Notes: generated from the sequence alone by a model not told the origin. Shown: positions 1 to 6,672, numbered from the stretch's first letter. The stretch is 10,068 nt of DNA from Flavipsychrobacter sp. (GCA_021156265.1 JAJNBR010000090.1:1-10068); one strand, 5' to 3'. Made by a program: numbers and translations.

Positions 1-64
1 ATTATCTTCACCGGACTTTGGGCATCCGAAAAGTGTTGCTGACCTGTTTCCTCGATATTAACGC

Positions 65-91
65 TTGTTCGGTGTTTTTTTGTTTATTTTG
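65..91 (+). promoter_or_regulatory. Candidate promoter of waaA
   Basis: TTG at 65-67 is followed after 17 bases by TATTTTG at 85-91, a one-base-shorter variant of the Bacteroidota -7 box TAnnTTTG. Only four bases separate the box from the waaA ATG, so the predicted transcript would have almost no leader. Pattern-based inference; the surrounding T-rich sequence makes chance matches fairly easy. Confidence 0.4.
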
Positions 92-95
92 ATCT

Positions 96-1349
96 ATGTC
101 TTCAGCTACCTACTGGCTGGTAATTCGTATGTATGCACTGGCAGTGCGTATTGCATCGGTCGTTCACCCAAAGGCACGCTTATTCGTCAGCGGGCGAAAA
201 GGGTTGCTGAAACACATTCGCTATTCATTGATCAATGAGCGCAGACCAAGAATATGGATGCATTGTGCTTCGTTAGGCGAATTTGAACAGGGCCGCCCGC
301 TATTGGAAGATATGCGAAGGAAATATCCCCATTATGCTTTTGTGCTTACATTTTTTTCACCATCGGGCTACGAAGCACGGAAGGATTATACAGGTGCAGA
401 TTATATTTTCTACTTGCCACTCGACGGACCGTACAACGCTGCCCGGTTTCTGAAATTTGTACAGCCGCACATGGCTATTTTTGTCAAATACGAACTTTGG
501 TATTTCTACTTGTCGAGGCTGGTGGCAGGGAATGTTCCAACAATACTCATTTCGGCTATATTTCGCCGCGACCAACCGTTTTTTAAATGGTATGGGGCGC
601 TTCACCGTCGCATGCTGAACAGCTTTTCGCACATATTTGTGCAAAACCAGGAATCTATTCAACTGCTTCAGAAAATGGGTATCGTTGACGTTGCTCTGGC
701 AGGCGATACACGTTTTGACCGCGTGACAGAGGCCGCACAGGCAACAGTATCTCTTCCTGTTGCTCAGAACTTTTGCAAGGGCGCTAAAATATTAGTGGCA
801 GGCAGTACCTGGCCTGATGATGAAGATTTCCTGCAAAAACTAATGCAGCTATTGCCTGCACAATGGAAACTCATCCTCGTTCCTCACGAAGTAGACGAAG
901 TGCATGTTCAGAACATAGAACAGAAGTTCGAGGGCATTTGCATAAAATGGAGTAGTTGGCAGGAGCACTCTGCAGCGCGGGTATTAATAGTTGACAAGAT
1001 CGGGCTGCTATTGCAACTTTATAGTTATGCTGATGTTGCCTGGATAGGCGGCGCTTTTAACACAGATGGTGTCCATAATGTACTGGAAGCAGCTGTATGG
1101 GGCCGCCCCGTAGCTTTTGGCCCCGTATACGATAAATTTCTAGAGGCTAAGGAACTTATTGCAGCAGGCGGCGCCGTCTGTGTCACAACCCCGGAAGCAT
1201 TCAAACATCAACTTTTGGGCTGGAAAAAGGATCAATACAGCTACGCTTATGCCTGCAAAGCCTCCCGCGACTACGTTTTATCGAAAGCGGGTGCCACGAA
1301 GCTGATCATTGATCATTTCGTGGCAAAAAAATTGCTGAGCGTATCATAA
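96..1349 (+). CDS. waaA: 3-deoxy-D-manno-octulosonic acid (KDO) transferase, WaaA/KdtA
   Basis: Predicted to transfer KDO from CMP-KDO to the lipid A precursor at the cytoplasmic face of the inner membrane, building the inner core of lipopolysaccharide (GT30 family). The 417 residues are close to the usual family length. A hydrophobic N-terminal stretch (about 5-24) fits the membrane anchor. The family motif HCASLGEFEQG lies at 56-66, with E62 aligning with the presumed catalytic base. The C-terminal nucleotide-binding half shows GSTWPDDED (236-244), VPHEVDE (262-268) and the long block ADVAWIGG...VHNVLEAAVWGRPV (312-339). The ATG at 96 is chosen because it starts the anchor and has a promoter-like box just upstream. 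The 3' end overlaps the convergent minus-strand gene by 37 bases. I see no acyltransferase or other LPS gene beside it. The family assignment is firm; how many KDO residues it adds cannot be told from sequence. Confidence 0.95.
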   Translation: MSSATYWLVIRMYALAVRIASVVHPKARLFVSGRKGLLKHIRYSLINERRPRIWMHCASLGEFEQGRPLLEDMRRKYPHYAFVLTFFSPSGYEARKDYTGADYIFYLPLDGPYNAARFLKFVQPHMAIFVKYELWYFYLSRLVAGNVPTILISAIFRRDQPFFKWYGALHRRMLNSFSHIFVQNQESIQLLQKMGIVDVALAGDTRFDRVTEAAQATVSLPVAQNFCKGAKILVAGSTWPDDEDFLQKLMQLLPAQWKLILVPHEVDEVHVQNIEQKFEGICIKWSSWQEHSAARVLIVDKIGLLLQLYSYADVAWIGGAFNTDGVHNVLEAAVWGRPVAFGPVYDKFLEAKELIAAGGAVCVTTPEAFKHQLLGWKKDQYSYAYACKASRDYVLSKAGATKLIIDHFVAKKLLSVS

Positions 1350-1858
1350 AAAGACTGGACGGCAAACTGGTCGTCTTTCCACCCATATTTTGTGTGCGCA
1401 TGCTCATCCAGCCATTCCACTGCCAATGCGTAGCTGTCCAGACCGCTCACACTATTTAAGGTTTGTTCATAGGCATCTTTGTCATTACCAAAAAGCTCGC
1501 TGATAAATTGATACTTGTCATTAATGCCGATATACTTCCTGATGTCAACACCTGCCAATGGCATCGTTTGTACATCGTCTGTCGGCGCTTCATAACTCTG
1601 TACCTGGCTGGTAAGTTCTACCGAAGGCGCGCTGCTGGTAGGAATCGACGGTACATCAGGTTCAGCCAACTCGATTTCTTCATCCTTTGCAGGACCTAAA
1701 TAGTTGCTAAATTGCTTTCTGCTCTTCCACTCCAGCAGGTCGGCATACATTACGCGAGTGTAATCCAGCATTAGATCTATGTCAATAACTGATATCTTCT
1801 CGCTGTCTGACTTTGAGAGATCGCTAAGTTTTTGCAACAACGTATGAATTCTCTGCAT
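1313..1858 (-). CDS. Conserved acidic protein of unknown function (Bacteroidota type)
   Basis: No named family is recognised. The 181-residue product from the internal ATG at 1858 begins with MQRIHTLLQKLSDLSK and a segment predicted to be helical (EKISVIDIDLMLDYTRVMYADLLEW). A low-complexity, Ser/Pro/Glu-rich linker follows (roughly residues 68-98). The C-terminal part contains IGINDKYQFISELFGNDKDAYE and a YGWKDDQFAVQSFYDTL segment. From memory, this kind of two-part protein with an INDK..FI.ELF motif recurs across Bacteroidota without an assigned role. There is no signal peptide or membrane helix, so it is probably cytoplasmic. The reading frame is open further upstream to an ATG at 1930, which would add 24 residues. 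I prefer 1858 because a perfect TAnnTTTG box at 1874-1881 would place transcription start downstream of 1930. The 3' end overlaps waaA by 37 bases, tail to tail. Confidence 0.75.
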   Translation of the reverse strand: MQRIHTLLQKLSDLSKSDSEKISVIDIDLMLDYTRVMYADLLEWKSRKQFSNYLGPAKDEEIELAEPDVPSIPTSSAPSVELTSQVQSYEAPTDDVQTMPLAGVDIRKYIGINDKYQFISELFGNDKDAYEQTLNSVSGLDSYALAVEWLDEHAHTKYGWKDDQFAVQSFYDTLSNFFATK

Positions 1859-1873
1859 ACCATTGGTTTCAAA

Positions 1874-1881
1874 CAAAAATA
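1874..1881 (-). promoter_or_regulatory. Candidate -7 promoter box for the 1313-1858 gene
   Basis: Read on the minus strand this is TATTTTTG, an exact match to TAnnTTTG, ending 15 bases before the ATG at 1858. It lies inside the longer reading frame that starts at 1930 and therefore argues for the shorter protein. No clear -33 TTG was found at the expected distance. Inference only. Confidence 0.45.
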
Positions 1882-2024
1882 AGTCATGAGATAATGCTGC
1901 TTTGTTAAAACTATGTACGCCTGTCCCCATTTTGAGGTACTGATAGTTGCCTGAACAGAGCCACAGGTGATACTTACAACTGATGACCTGTAGCGGGAAC
2001 TGAAGAGATCAGGACTCTTGAAAC

Positions 2025-2073
2025 ATTGTCACTTTTTGTCTTCAAAAAGTCACAATAATCAATGCATTGTGAC
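2025..2073. repeat. Nested inverted repeats in the divergent spacer (operator-like)
   Basis: The spacer between the two divergent genes of unknown function (1859-2158) has no convincing gene. Its main content is this cluster. ATTGTCACTTTTTG (2025-2038) and CAAAAAGTCACAAT (2043-2056) form an inverted repeat with a four-base loop and one mismatch in 14 pairs. GTCACAAT (2049-2056) pairs perfectly again with ATTGTGAC (2066-2073) across nine bases. The middle arm can therefore pair with either neighbour. No T-run follows, so a simple terminator is unlikely. It could be a dyad operator for a regulator or a switching RNA structure. The arms are seen directly; the function is inferred. Confidence 0.6.
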
Positions 2074-2099
2074 AAAAAATATTCGGGGCATAGTTTTTG
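2067..2099 (+). promoter_or_regulatory. Candidate promoter for the 2159-2656 gene
   Basis: TTG at 2067-2069 and TAGTTTTTG at 2091-2099 are 21 bases apart, resembling the Bacteroidota -33/-7 arrangement with one extra T in the -7 box. The -33 element falls inside the right arm of the inverted repeat cluster, so a protein bound there would be expected to affect this promoter. It would give a leader of roughly 50 bases. Weak, pattern-based call. Confidence 0.3.
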
Positions 2100-2158
2100 G
2101 AGTATATACTTTAGGAATGAACGAATGGGTACCGGAGTAACTGGAAAAAACTTAGGTT

Positions 2159-2656
2159 ATGAAACAGAACAGAATTAAAAAGAACCAGCAGGCCCTGCAA
2201 CGGATGAAAATAAGACCCGTGGAAGTAATAGACAGGACAGCAGCCGACAAGAATATATTCGACATCGTGCTGAAACACCTCTACAATAATGCAGATGCCG
2301 CATTACACCTCGAGAACCAGATATACGCCCCCAATAACGTAAGGCTTAACAATAAGGAATCTGAACGCCTTTGGGAAGTAATGATCAGCTCTGGCTGGGT
2401 AACCCCGGTTATCGGATTTGGTAATGCCGGTAAGGTGGAACTTACAAAAACAGGTTACCAGCTGATGTCGCAGTTTGGAGGCTACAGTGAATACCTGACA
2501 GCCGTACAAGCTACACAACAGCCGCAAACCATCATTCTGCCTATCCAGATACAGGACGATGACAACGAGCAGCAGTCTATACCTTTGCCGGCTGCCGGCG
2601 AAACAGCGAAAACCGCGCAAAAAATAAGCCGCAAAAGCAAGTACCAGAGAAAATAA
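2159..2656 (+). CDS. Small basic conserved protein of unknown function, possible winged-helix fold
   Basis: No named family is recognised. The 165-residue protein starts with a Lys/Arg/Gln-rich tail (1-20). A compact core of roughly residues 28-116 follows. It includes FDIVLKHLYN (34-43), then ERLWEVMISSGWVTPVIGFGNAGKVELTKTGYQLMSQFGGYSEYL (69-113, first and last residues given). The order helix, small residues, short strand pair 'GKVELTKTG', helix resembles a winged-helix DNA-binding unit, but this is inferred by eye. The C-terminal part (117-165) is polar, Gln-rich and ends in a basic tail KISRKSKYQRK, which looks disordered. There is no signal peptide or transmembrane segment. It is a single-gene unit: inverted repeats lie upstream and a hairpin terminator at 2713-2741 closes it. 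The basic ends and possible wing suggest nucleic-acid binding, unproven. Confidence 0.75.
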   Translation: MKQNRIKKNQQALQRMKIRPVEVIDRTAADKNIFDIVLKHLYNNADAALHLENQIYAPNNVRLNNKESERLWEVMISSGWVTPVIGFGNAGKVELTKTGYQLMSQFGGYSEYLTAVQATQQPQTIILPIQIQDDDNEQQSIPLPAAGETAKTAQKISRKSKYQRK

Positions 2657-2712
2657 CGACAGGTTCTGTTTCATAGCGTCGTGGCCGCTGAAATATCTAA
2701 CTTACCATATTT

Positions 2713-2746
2713 AAAATAGCTCATTAAATTTGAGCTATTTTTGTTT
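2713..2746 (+). terminator. Rho-independent-type hairpin after the 2159-2656 gene
   Basis: AAAATAGCTCA (2713-2723) pairs perfectly with TGAGCTATTTT (2731-2741) over 11 bases around the loop TTAAATT, followed by a T-rich tail. The stem has only four G/C pairs, so its strength is uncertain. The right arm contains the -7 box of the next gene. Confidence 0.65.
2736..2743 (+). promoter_or_regulatory. Candidate -7 promoter box of the tolC-suhB-thiL operon
   Basis: TATTTTTG is an exact TAnnTTTG match, ending four bases before the ATG at 2748. The box is embedded in the right arm of the upstream terminator hairpin. It decides the start: the TTG at 2730, in the same frame, would lie upstream of the predicted transcription start. 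No -33 TTG is evident. Confidence 0.5.
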
Positions 2747-2747
2747 T

Positions 2748-4190
2748 ATGCGCCAACCGCTCTCCGTCGCACTCTTATTAATAATTGTCTTCTGCCAACG
2801 CGCACAGTCCCAGGATTCATGGTCACTGCAGCGTTCGGTTCAATACGCAATCGATCATAATATTTCCATCCAGCAAAACGTGCTCAACGAGCGTTTGGCT
2901 AAACTGACCCTGCAGCAAAGCCGGCTGTCGCAACTACCGAATCTGAACGTTTCCGGCAACTATGGCCGCAGCTTCGGCCGTTCTGTTGACCCGACCACCA
3001 ACCAGTTTGTAAGCGGCGATAGTTATGACTATACAGGCTACAGTGGCAATGCAGATGTTTTGCTGTTTGGCTGGTTCCAGAAACGACATAGCATTGCCGG
3101 CAACAAACTTCGGATGAACGCAGCAGGCGCTGAGCTGGACCAGCTTAAAGATGATGTATCGTTAAACGTCGCGACAGGTTATCTCAGGGCGCTTTTAGCG
3201 AGAGAGCAGATAAACGTGTCGGGCAAGCAGGTAGAACTTTCGAAAGCAAGGCTCGAGCAAACCCGCCGTTTTGCAAATGCCGGGAGAGTGCCGGAACTGG
3301 ACGTTGCACAAATGGAGTCTCAACTGGCAAGCGATAGCGCCAACCTGATAACTGCAATGGCCGATTATACCGGCGCCATTCTTGATATTAAAGCATTACT
3401 AAATCTTGACTTTACAGTTCCTTATGAGCCCGAAGTGCCCCAGGTTTCTGTATCCGACGAAACCATGCTGGCTAATCTCTCGCCCGAAGAGGTGTACGCA
3501 GCTGCTACCAAAAACCTGGGTGTTATTCGCAGCCGGCAATTGCGTCTTGCCGCTGCTGAAAAAAACCTTTCTTCTGCCAAAGGAAGCTTGTGGCCAACAT
3601 TATCGCTGGGAGCGCAGGCAGGTACTAACTTTTCTACTACCGTAAGGGACGTTAAGGTAACAGGCGCTACGCTGGCCCCTGTTACCGGTGCGTACGCCTA
3701 CGATGCGGTCAACAATACTACCTACCAGATCTTTCAAAGTACACCCACCTTCACTTCCAGCACTACACGATTGTTTACGCAATTCGACAACAATTTCCGC
3801 CAAACGGTTGCGTTGACACTCAGCGTTCCGATATTTAATGCATGGCAGGGCCAATACGGCGTACGCCAGGCGCGTATCAATGTTCAGTCTGAAGAGCTGA
3901 ATAAATACCAGTCGGAATTAAAGCTGAAGCAAGACGTGTACAGGGCACATAATGATGCCCGCAATGCATTGCAGAAATACTATGCAGCACTACGTGCAGC
4001 AGAAGCGGCGCAACGTGCGTTTAACTTCGCTCAAAAACGTTACGATATAGGCCTTACTAACACCGTAGAATACCTGACCGTACAGAATTCATTGTACAGC
4101 TCGGAATCTCGCCTGGCCAGCGCCAAATACGAATTGATATTTAAACTAAAAGTGATAGATTATTATCTCGGCAAGGAGCTTAAACTTTGA
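2748..4190 (+). CDS. TolC-family outer-membrane efflux protein
   Basis: Predicted outer-membrane channel of the OEP (TolC) family, which connects inner-membrane pumps and periplasmic adaptors to the exterior. Starting at ATG 2748, the 480-residue product begins with a Sec signal peptide (MRQPLSVALLLIIVFCQRAQSQ, cleavage near residue 22). Two homologous halves follow. The first has 'LNERLAKLTLQQSRLSQLPNL', a GWFQKR segment and long helices rich in Ala, Gln and Arg. The second has a VALTLSVPIFNAW strand, then a long helical hairpin ending in RYDIGLTNTVEYL, a typical OEP motif, and a C-terminal GKELKL. Length matches Bacteroidota TolC homologues. Usually such genes sit with HlyD-type adaptors and RND or ABC pumps, but here the downstream partners are a phosphatase and ThiL. 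The substrate cannot be predicted. The stop codon overlaps the next start (TGATG). Confidence 0.92.
   Translation: MRQPLSVALLLIIVFCQRAQSQDSWSLQRSVQYAIDHNISIQQNVLNERLAKLTLQQSRLSQLPNLNVSGNYGRSFGRSVDPTTNQFVSGDSYDYTGYSGNADVLLFGWFQKRHSIAGNKLRMNAAGAELDQLKDDVSLNVATGYLRALLAREQINVSGKQVELSKARLEQTRRFANAGRVPELDVAQMESQLASDSANLITAMADYTGAILDIKALLNLDFTVPYEPEVPQVSVSDETMLANLSPEEVYAAATKNLGVIRSRQLRLAAAEKNLSSAKGSLWPTLSLGAQAGTNFSTTVRDVKVTGATLAPVTGAYAYDAVNNTTYQIFQSTPTFTSSTTRLFTQFDNNFRQTVALTLSVPIFNAWQGQYGVRQARINVQSEELNKYQSELKLKQDVYRAHNDARNALQKYYAALRAAEAAQRAFNFAQKRYDIGLTNTVEYLTVQNSLYSSESRLASAKYELIFKLKVIDYYLGKELKL
4173..4178 (+). promoter_or_regulatory. Shine-Dalgarno site deciding the suhB start
   Basis: AAGGAG lies 11 bases before the ATG at 4190. 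Three in-frame ATG codons follow in a row (4190, 4193, 4196). The spacing and the TGATG overlap with the tolC-like stop favour 4190. A recognisable ribosome site is unusual among the genes of this window. Confidence 0.5.
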
Positions 4191-4993
4191 TGATGATGAA
4201 CGATTTGAAAGAAGTATTAATGCTGGCCACTAAAGAGGCCGGCAAAATAATACAGAATTACTTCCAGGGCAGTTTCACAATAGAGAATAAAGAGGGTATT
4301 AACAACCTGGTGACAGAAGTGGACAAGCTGGCCGAAGAAAAGATCATAGCAATAGTCCGTGACCATTTTCCCTCTCACAGCATCATTAGCGAAGAGACCG
4401 GTGAACAATTGCAAGACTCTCCCTACCAGTGGATCATCGACCCGATAGACGGCACGGTAAATTTTGCGCACGGGATACCTATCTGCTGTGTAAGTATTGG
4501 CCTGCTGCACAACGACGAACTGGTACTTGGCGCTGTATACAACCCGATGATGAATGAATTGTTCTTTGCTGAAAAAGGGAAAGGCGCTACGCTCAACGGG
4601 ATGCCGATATCCGTATCAAAGAAAACAGATTTCCGAACAGCCTGCCTCGTAACCGGCTTTCCGTACAAATGGCCCAGCACCTATGAGCACCCGATCAAGG
4701 TGTTTGAACGCTTCATACTTGAAGGCCTGCCTGTGCGGCGCCTTGGCTCAGCTGCTATCGACCTGTGTTGGGTGGCCTGTGGCAGGTTTGATGGTTTTTG
4801 GGAATATAACCTCAGTTCCTGGGATGTTGCTGCGGGTTACCTGATAGTGCAGGAAGCCGGCGGTCGAATCACTAACTTTGCCGGCGACGCTTTCAGCGTT
4901 TTCGATAAGGAAACCCTGGCTACCAATGGGCATATACACAATGAGATGTTGCAACTAATTTTGAACAACAACGGTAAAGAAAAAACAATATAA
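4190..4993 (+). CDS. suhB: Inositol monophosphatase family protein (SuhB-like)
   Basis: Metal-dependent phosphatase of the inositol monophosphatase superfamily, expected to hydrolyse myo-inositol phosphate or a related sugar or nucleotide phosphate in the cytoplasm. Numbering from ATG 4190 (267 residues, the usual length), the metal-binding motifs are complete: E68-E69 in IISEETGE, D84-P-I-D87-G-T in WIIDPIDGTVNF, and D212 in SSWDVAAG. The C-terminal EAGGRITNF segment is also typical. It is the second gene of a tight unit: one-base overlap with the tolC-like gene and three bases before thiL, so probably co-transcribed and translationally coupled. The family includes CysQ (PAP phosphatase), fructose-1,6-bisphosphatase-like enzymes and SuhB, and substrate choice is not decided by these motifs, so the symbol is a family-level label. 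Confidence 0.9.
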   Translation: MMMNDLKEVLMLATKEAGKIIQNYFQGSFTIENKEGINNLVTEVDKLAEEKIIAIVRDHFPSHSIISEETGEQLQDSPYQWIIDPIDGTVNFAHGIPICCVSIGLLHNDELVLGAVYNPMMNELFFAEKGKGATLNGMPISVSKKTDFRTACLVTGFPYKWPSTYEHPIKVFERFILEGLPVRRLGSAAIDLCWVACGRFDGFWEYNLSSWDVAAGYLIVQEAGGRITNFAGDAFSVFDKETLATNGHIHNEMLQLILNNNGKEKTI

Positions 4994-4996
4994 AGC

Positions 4997-6040
4997 ATGG
5001 ACGGCGAACGTACAGAAATAGCCAGTTTGGGAGAATTCGGCTTGATAGATCATCTGACACAGAATAATGAAACAGTGCAGGCAGGCACGCTGCTTAGTGT
5101 AGGCGACGACGCCGCTGTAATTGATCAATTTGGCAGGCAAACAGTCATCACCACCGATATGCTGATAGAAGGCGTACACTTTGACCTGATGTACACACCG
5201 CTGAAGCACCTGGGCTACAAAGCTGTGGCTGTAAACCTGTCTGACATTTGTGCGATGTACGCTACACCTACGCATATTACCGTCAACATCGGTATCTCCA
5301 ACAGGTTCTCTGTCGAAGCGCTGGACGAGTTTTACGAAGGTATTTATGCTGCCTGCGAAAAATACACCGTTGACCTGATTGGCGGTGATACCTGCACCTC
5401 ACAAAAGGGATTTGTCATTAGCATAACCGCAATAGGAGAAGTAGCCCCTGATAAATATGTGACCCGTGCCGGGGCACAAAAAGGTGATCTTGTATGCGTT
5501 TCCGGTGACTTGGGTGCGGCCTACACAGGCCTGCAGTTGCTTGAGCGTGAAAAACGAATCTTCCTTGAAAATCCGGGAGTGCAACCATCGCTGCAAAACC
5601 GCGCGTACAATGTAGGCCGCGTATTAAAGCCGGAACCACGTGTGGATATAGTAGAGTGGCTTCGTGAGCAGGAGATCGTACCTACCAGTATGATAGACGT
5701 TAGTGACGGGCTAAGCTCTGAGCTGCTGCATATTTGCCGCAAGAGCCAGGCAGGGTGCATGCTGTACGAGGAGAAAATACCTATACATGCCGAAACCAAA
5801 GAAATGGCGCTGGAGTTCAATATCGATCCAACAACCTGCGCGCTGAGCGGCGGCGAAGACTACGAGCTGCTATTTACAGTAGCGCAGGGCGAGCACGACA
5901 AGGTAGCGGCCAACAGCCACATCAGCATCATTGGTTATATAACAGAAGCTTCAGAAGGTACCTGGCTGATAACTAAAGGAGGCAATAAGCATAAACTGAT
6001 AGCACAAGGTTGGAATGCATTTGACGGCGAAAAAAACTAG
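4997..6040 (+). CDS. thiL: Thiamine-monophosphate kinase ThiL
   Basis: Phosphorylates thiamine monophosphate to thiamine diphosphate with ATP, the last step of thiamine diphosphate synthesis, in the cytoplasm. The 347-residue protein has the AIR-synthase-related two-domain fold. Visible motifs are SLGEFGLIDHL at the N-terminus (10-20), the metal and nucleotide-binding SVGDDAAV (34-41), TTDMLIEGVHF (52-62), AVNLSDICAM (78-87), IGGDT (128-132), CVSGDLGAA (167-175), the MIDVSDGLSSEL block (232-243) and ALSGGEDYELLF (282-293). The ATG at 4997 is three bases after the suhB stop and gives the N-terminus expected for Bacteroidota ThiL. No other thi genes are in the window. No terminator hairpin follows the stop, so read-through into the EGF-like gene is possible. 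Confidence 0.96.
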   Translation: MDGERTEIASLGEFGLIDHLTQNNETVQAGTLLSVGDDAAVIDQFGRQTVITTDMLIEGVHFDLMYTPLKHLGYKAVAVNLSDICAMYATPTHITVNIGISNRFSVEALDEFYEGIYAACEKYTVDLIGGDTCTSQKGFVISITAIGEVAPDKYVTRAGAQKGDLVCVSGDLGAAYTGLQLLEREKRIFLENPGVQPSLQNRAYNVGRVLKPEPRVDIVEWLREQEIVPTSMIDVSDGLSSELLHICRKSQAGCMLYEEKIPIHAETKEMALEFNIDPTTCALSGGEDYELLFTVAQGEHDKVAANSHISIIGYITEASEGTWLITKGGNKHKLIAQGWNAFDGEKN

Positions 6041-6060
6041 CGCCCCCTTTACAACCTCAA

Positions 6061-6077
6061 TATTTTTTGTATTTTAG
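6061..6077 (+). promoter_or_regulatory. Candidate promoter region of the EGF-like gene
   Basis: Two overlapping imperfect -7 candidates are seen: TATTTTTTG (6061-6069, one base too long) and TATTTTAG (6070-6077, one mismatch to TAnnTTTG). The second would give a leader of about 12 bases before the ATG at 6095. The sequence cannot choose between them, and the short gap after thiL has no other signal. Confidence 0.3.
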
Positions 6078-6094
6078 GCCAATAATCGCACAGC

Positions 6095-6580
6095 ATGAAG
6101 CTTTGGAAACACTCGCTGGTAACAGCTCTGGCATTTTTCGGTATCTGCACAATGATCGTTTATTCGGCCTGTGACAGGGATAGCTGCCTGACTTTAAAAT
6201 GTAAAAATCAAGCGCCATGCGTTAATGGCTTCTGCCAATGTCCCACCGGATATGAAGGCGCGGAATGCCAGATACCGGCAACAGACAGGTTTACAGGCAC
6301 CTACCATGGCCACCTGACCTGCAACAACACGAGCCTGCCTGCTATTGACTCTGCCGTGGTATCCATCCATAGAAATCCAAATGTGATTGCCATAGCAGTT
6401 GGTCGCAAACCCGGACAGACTTTCCTGGGCACTATAGATGGCAACACTGTCCGTTTGACAGATACAGTTAGCAAGTCTACAGGCCTATTGGTACTCGACA
6501 TTAGAAAGATCAGCGTTGAGATACGCGATTCTTTGAGTGCTGAGAACAGGGAATGCACATTTGTGGGCAGCAGGCCTTAA
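6095..6580 (+). CDS. Exported protein with one EGF-like domain, probable lipoprotein
   Basis: The 161-residue protein has a positively charged start (MKLWKH) and a hydrophobic segment at 8-23 leading to YSAC, with C26 as a possible lipidated cysteine. The Tyr at -3 is atypical for a lipobox, so plain Sec export or an anchor is also possible. Residues 31-58 hold six cysteines (C31, C36, C42, C47, C49, C58) in EGF order, with NGFCQCPTGYEGAEC as the characteristic end. The remaining 100 residues (RFTGTYHGHLTC...) alternate hydrophobic and polar residues and look like a small beta-sandwich. Similar short EGF-plus-beta lipoproteins are common on Bacteroidota surfaces and generally have no known role. 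It is probably a single-gene unit, with a promoter-like box upstream and a strong terminator downstream. Confidence 0.85.
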   Translation: MKLWKHSLVTALAFFGICTMIVYSACDRDSCLTLKCKNQAPCVNGFCQCPTGYEGAECQIPATDRFTGTYHGHLTCNNTSLPAIDSAVVSIHRNPNVIAIAVGRKPGQTFLGTIDGNTVRLTDTVSKSTGLLVLDIRKISVEIRDSLSAENRECTFVGSRP

Positions 6581-6602
6581 AATAAAAGCAATTTTACGAT
6601 AG

Positions 6603-6629
6603 AAAGCCGGGTCAGCACCCGGCTTTTTT
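6603..6629 (+). terminator. Strong intrinsic terminator after the EGF-like gene
   Basis: AAAGCCGGGT (6603-6612) pairs perfectly with ACCCGGCTTT (6617-6626) around the tetraloop CAGC, followed by a run of Ts to 6629. It lies 22 bases after the stop codon and separates this gene from gldA. Confidence 0.93.
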
Positions 6630-6664
6630 ACATTCTGTACAGCCAAAAAACACAGTCAATTCAT

Positions 6665-6672
6665 TAGCTTTG
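6665..6672 (+). promoter_or_regulatory. Candidate -7 promoter box of gldA
   Basis: TAGCTTTG is an exact TAnnTTTG match ending four bases before the ATG at 6677, just after the preceding terminator. Transcription would start at or next to the AUG. No -33 TTG was found at normal spacing. Confidence 0.5.

Noticed and set aside
1..95. Possible 3' end of an upstream gene on either strand
   Set aside because: A plus frame ends with a stop at 59-61 and a minus frame is open, but fewer than 20 codons are visible and no family can be recognised, so nothing can be supported.
357..662. Minus-strand open frame of 101 codons inside waaA
   Set aside because: It lies fully within a clear GT30 gene and the translation has no domain-like character; it is a shadow of the coding strand.
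1351..1378. AAGAC...GTCTT pairing as a terminator for waaA
   Set aside because: Only about six pairs with a long loop, no T-run worth the name, and it lies in the coding region of the convergent gene.
2730..2747. TTG at 2730 as start of the tolC-like gene
   Set aside because: It would add six residues before the signal peptide and lies in the terminator hairpin upstream of the predicted transcription start; ATG at 2748 fits better.
5521..5820. Minus-strand open frame of 99 codons inside thiL
   Set aside because: Ser/Arg-rich shadow translation of a well-conserved kinase.
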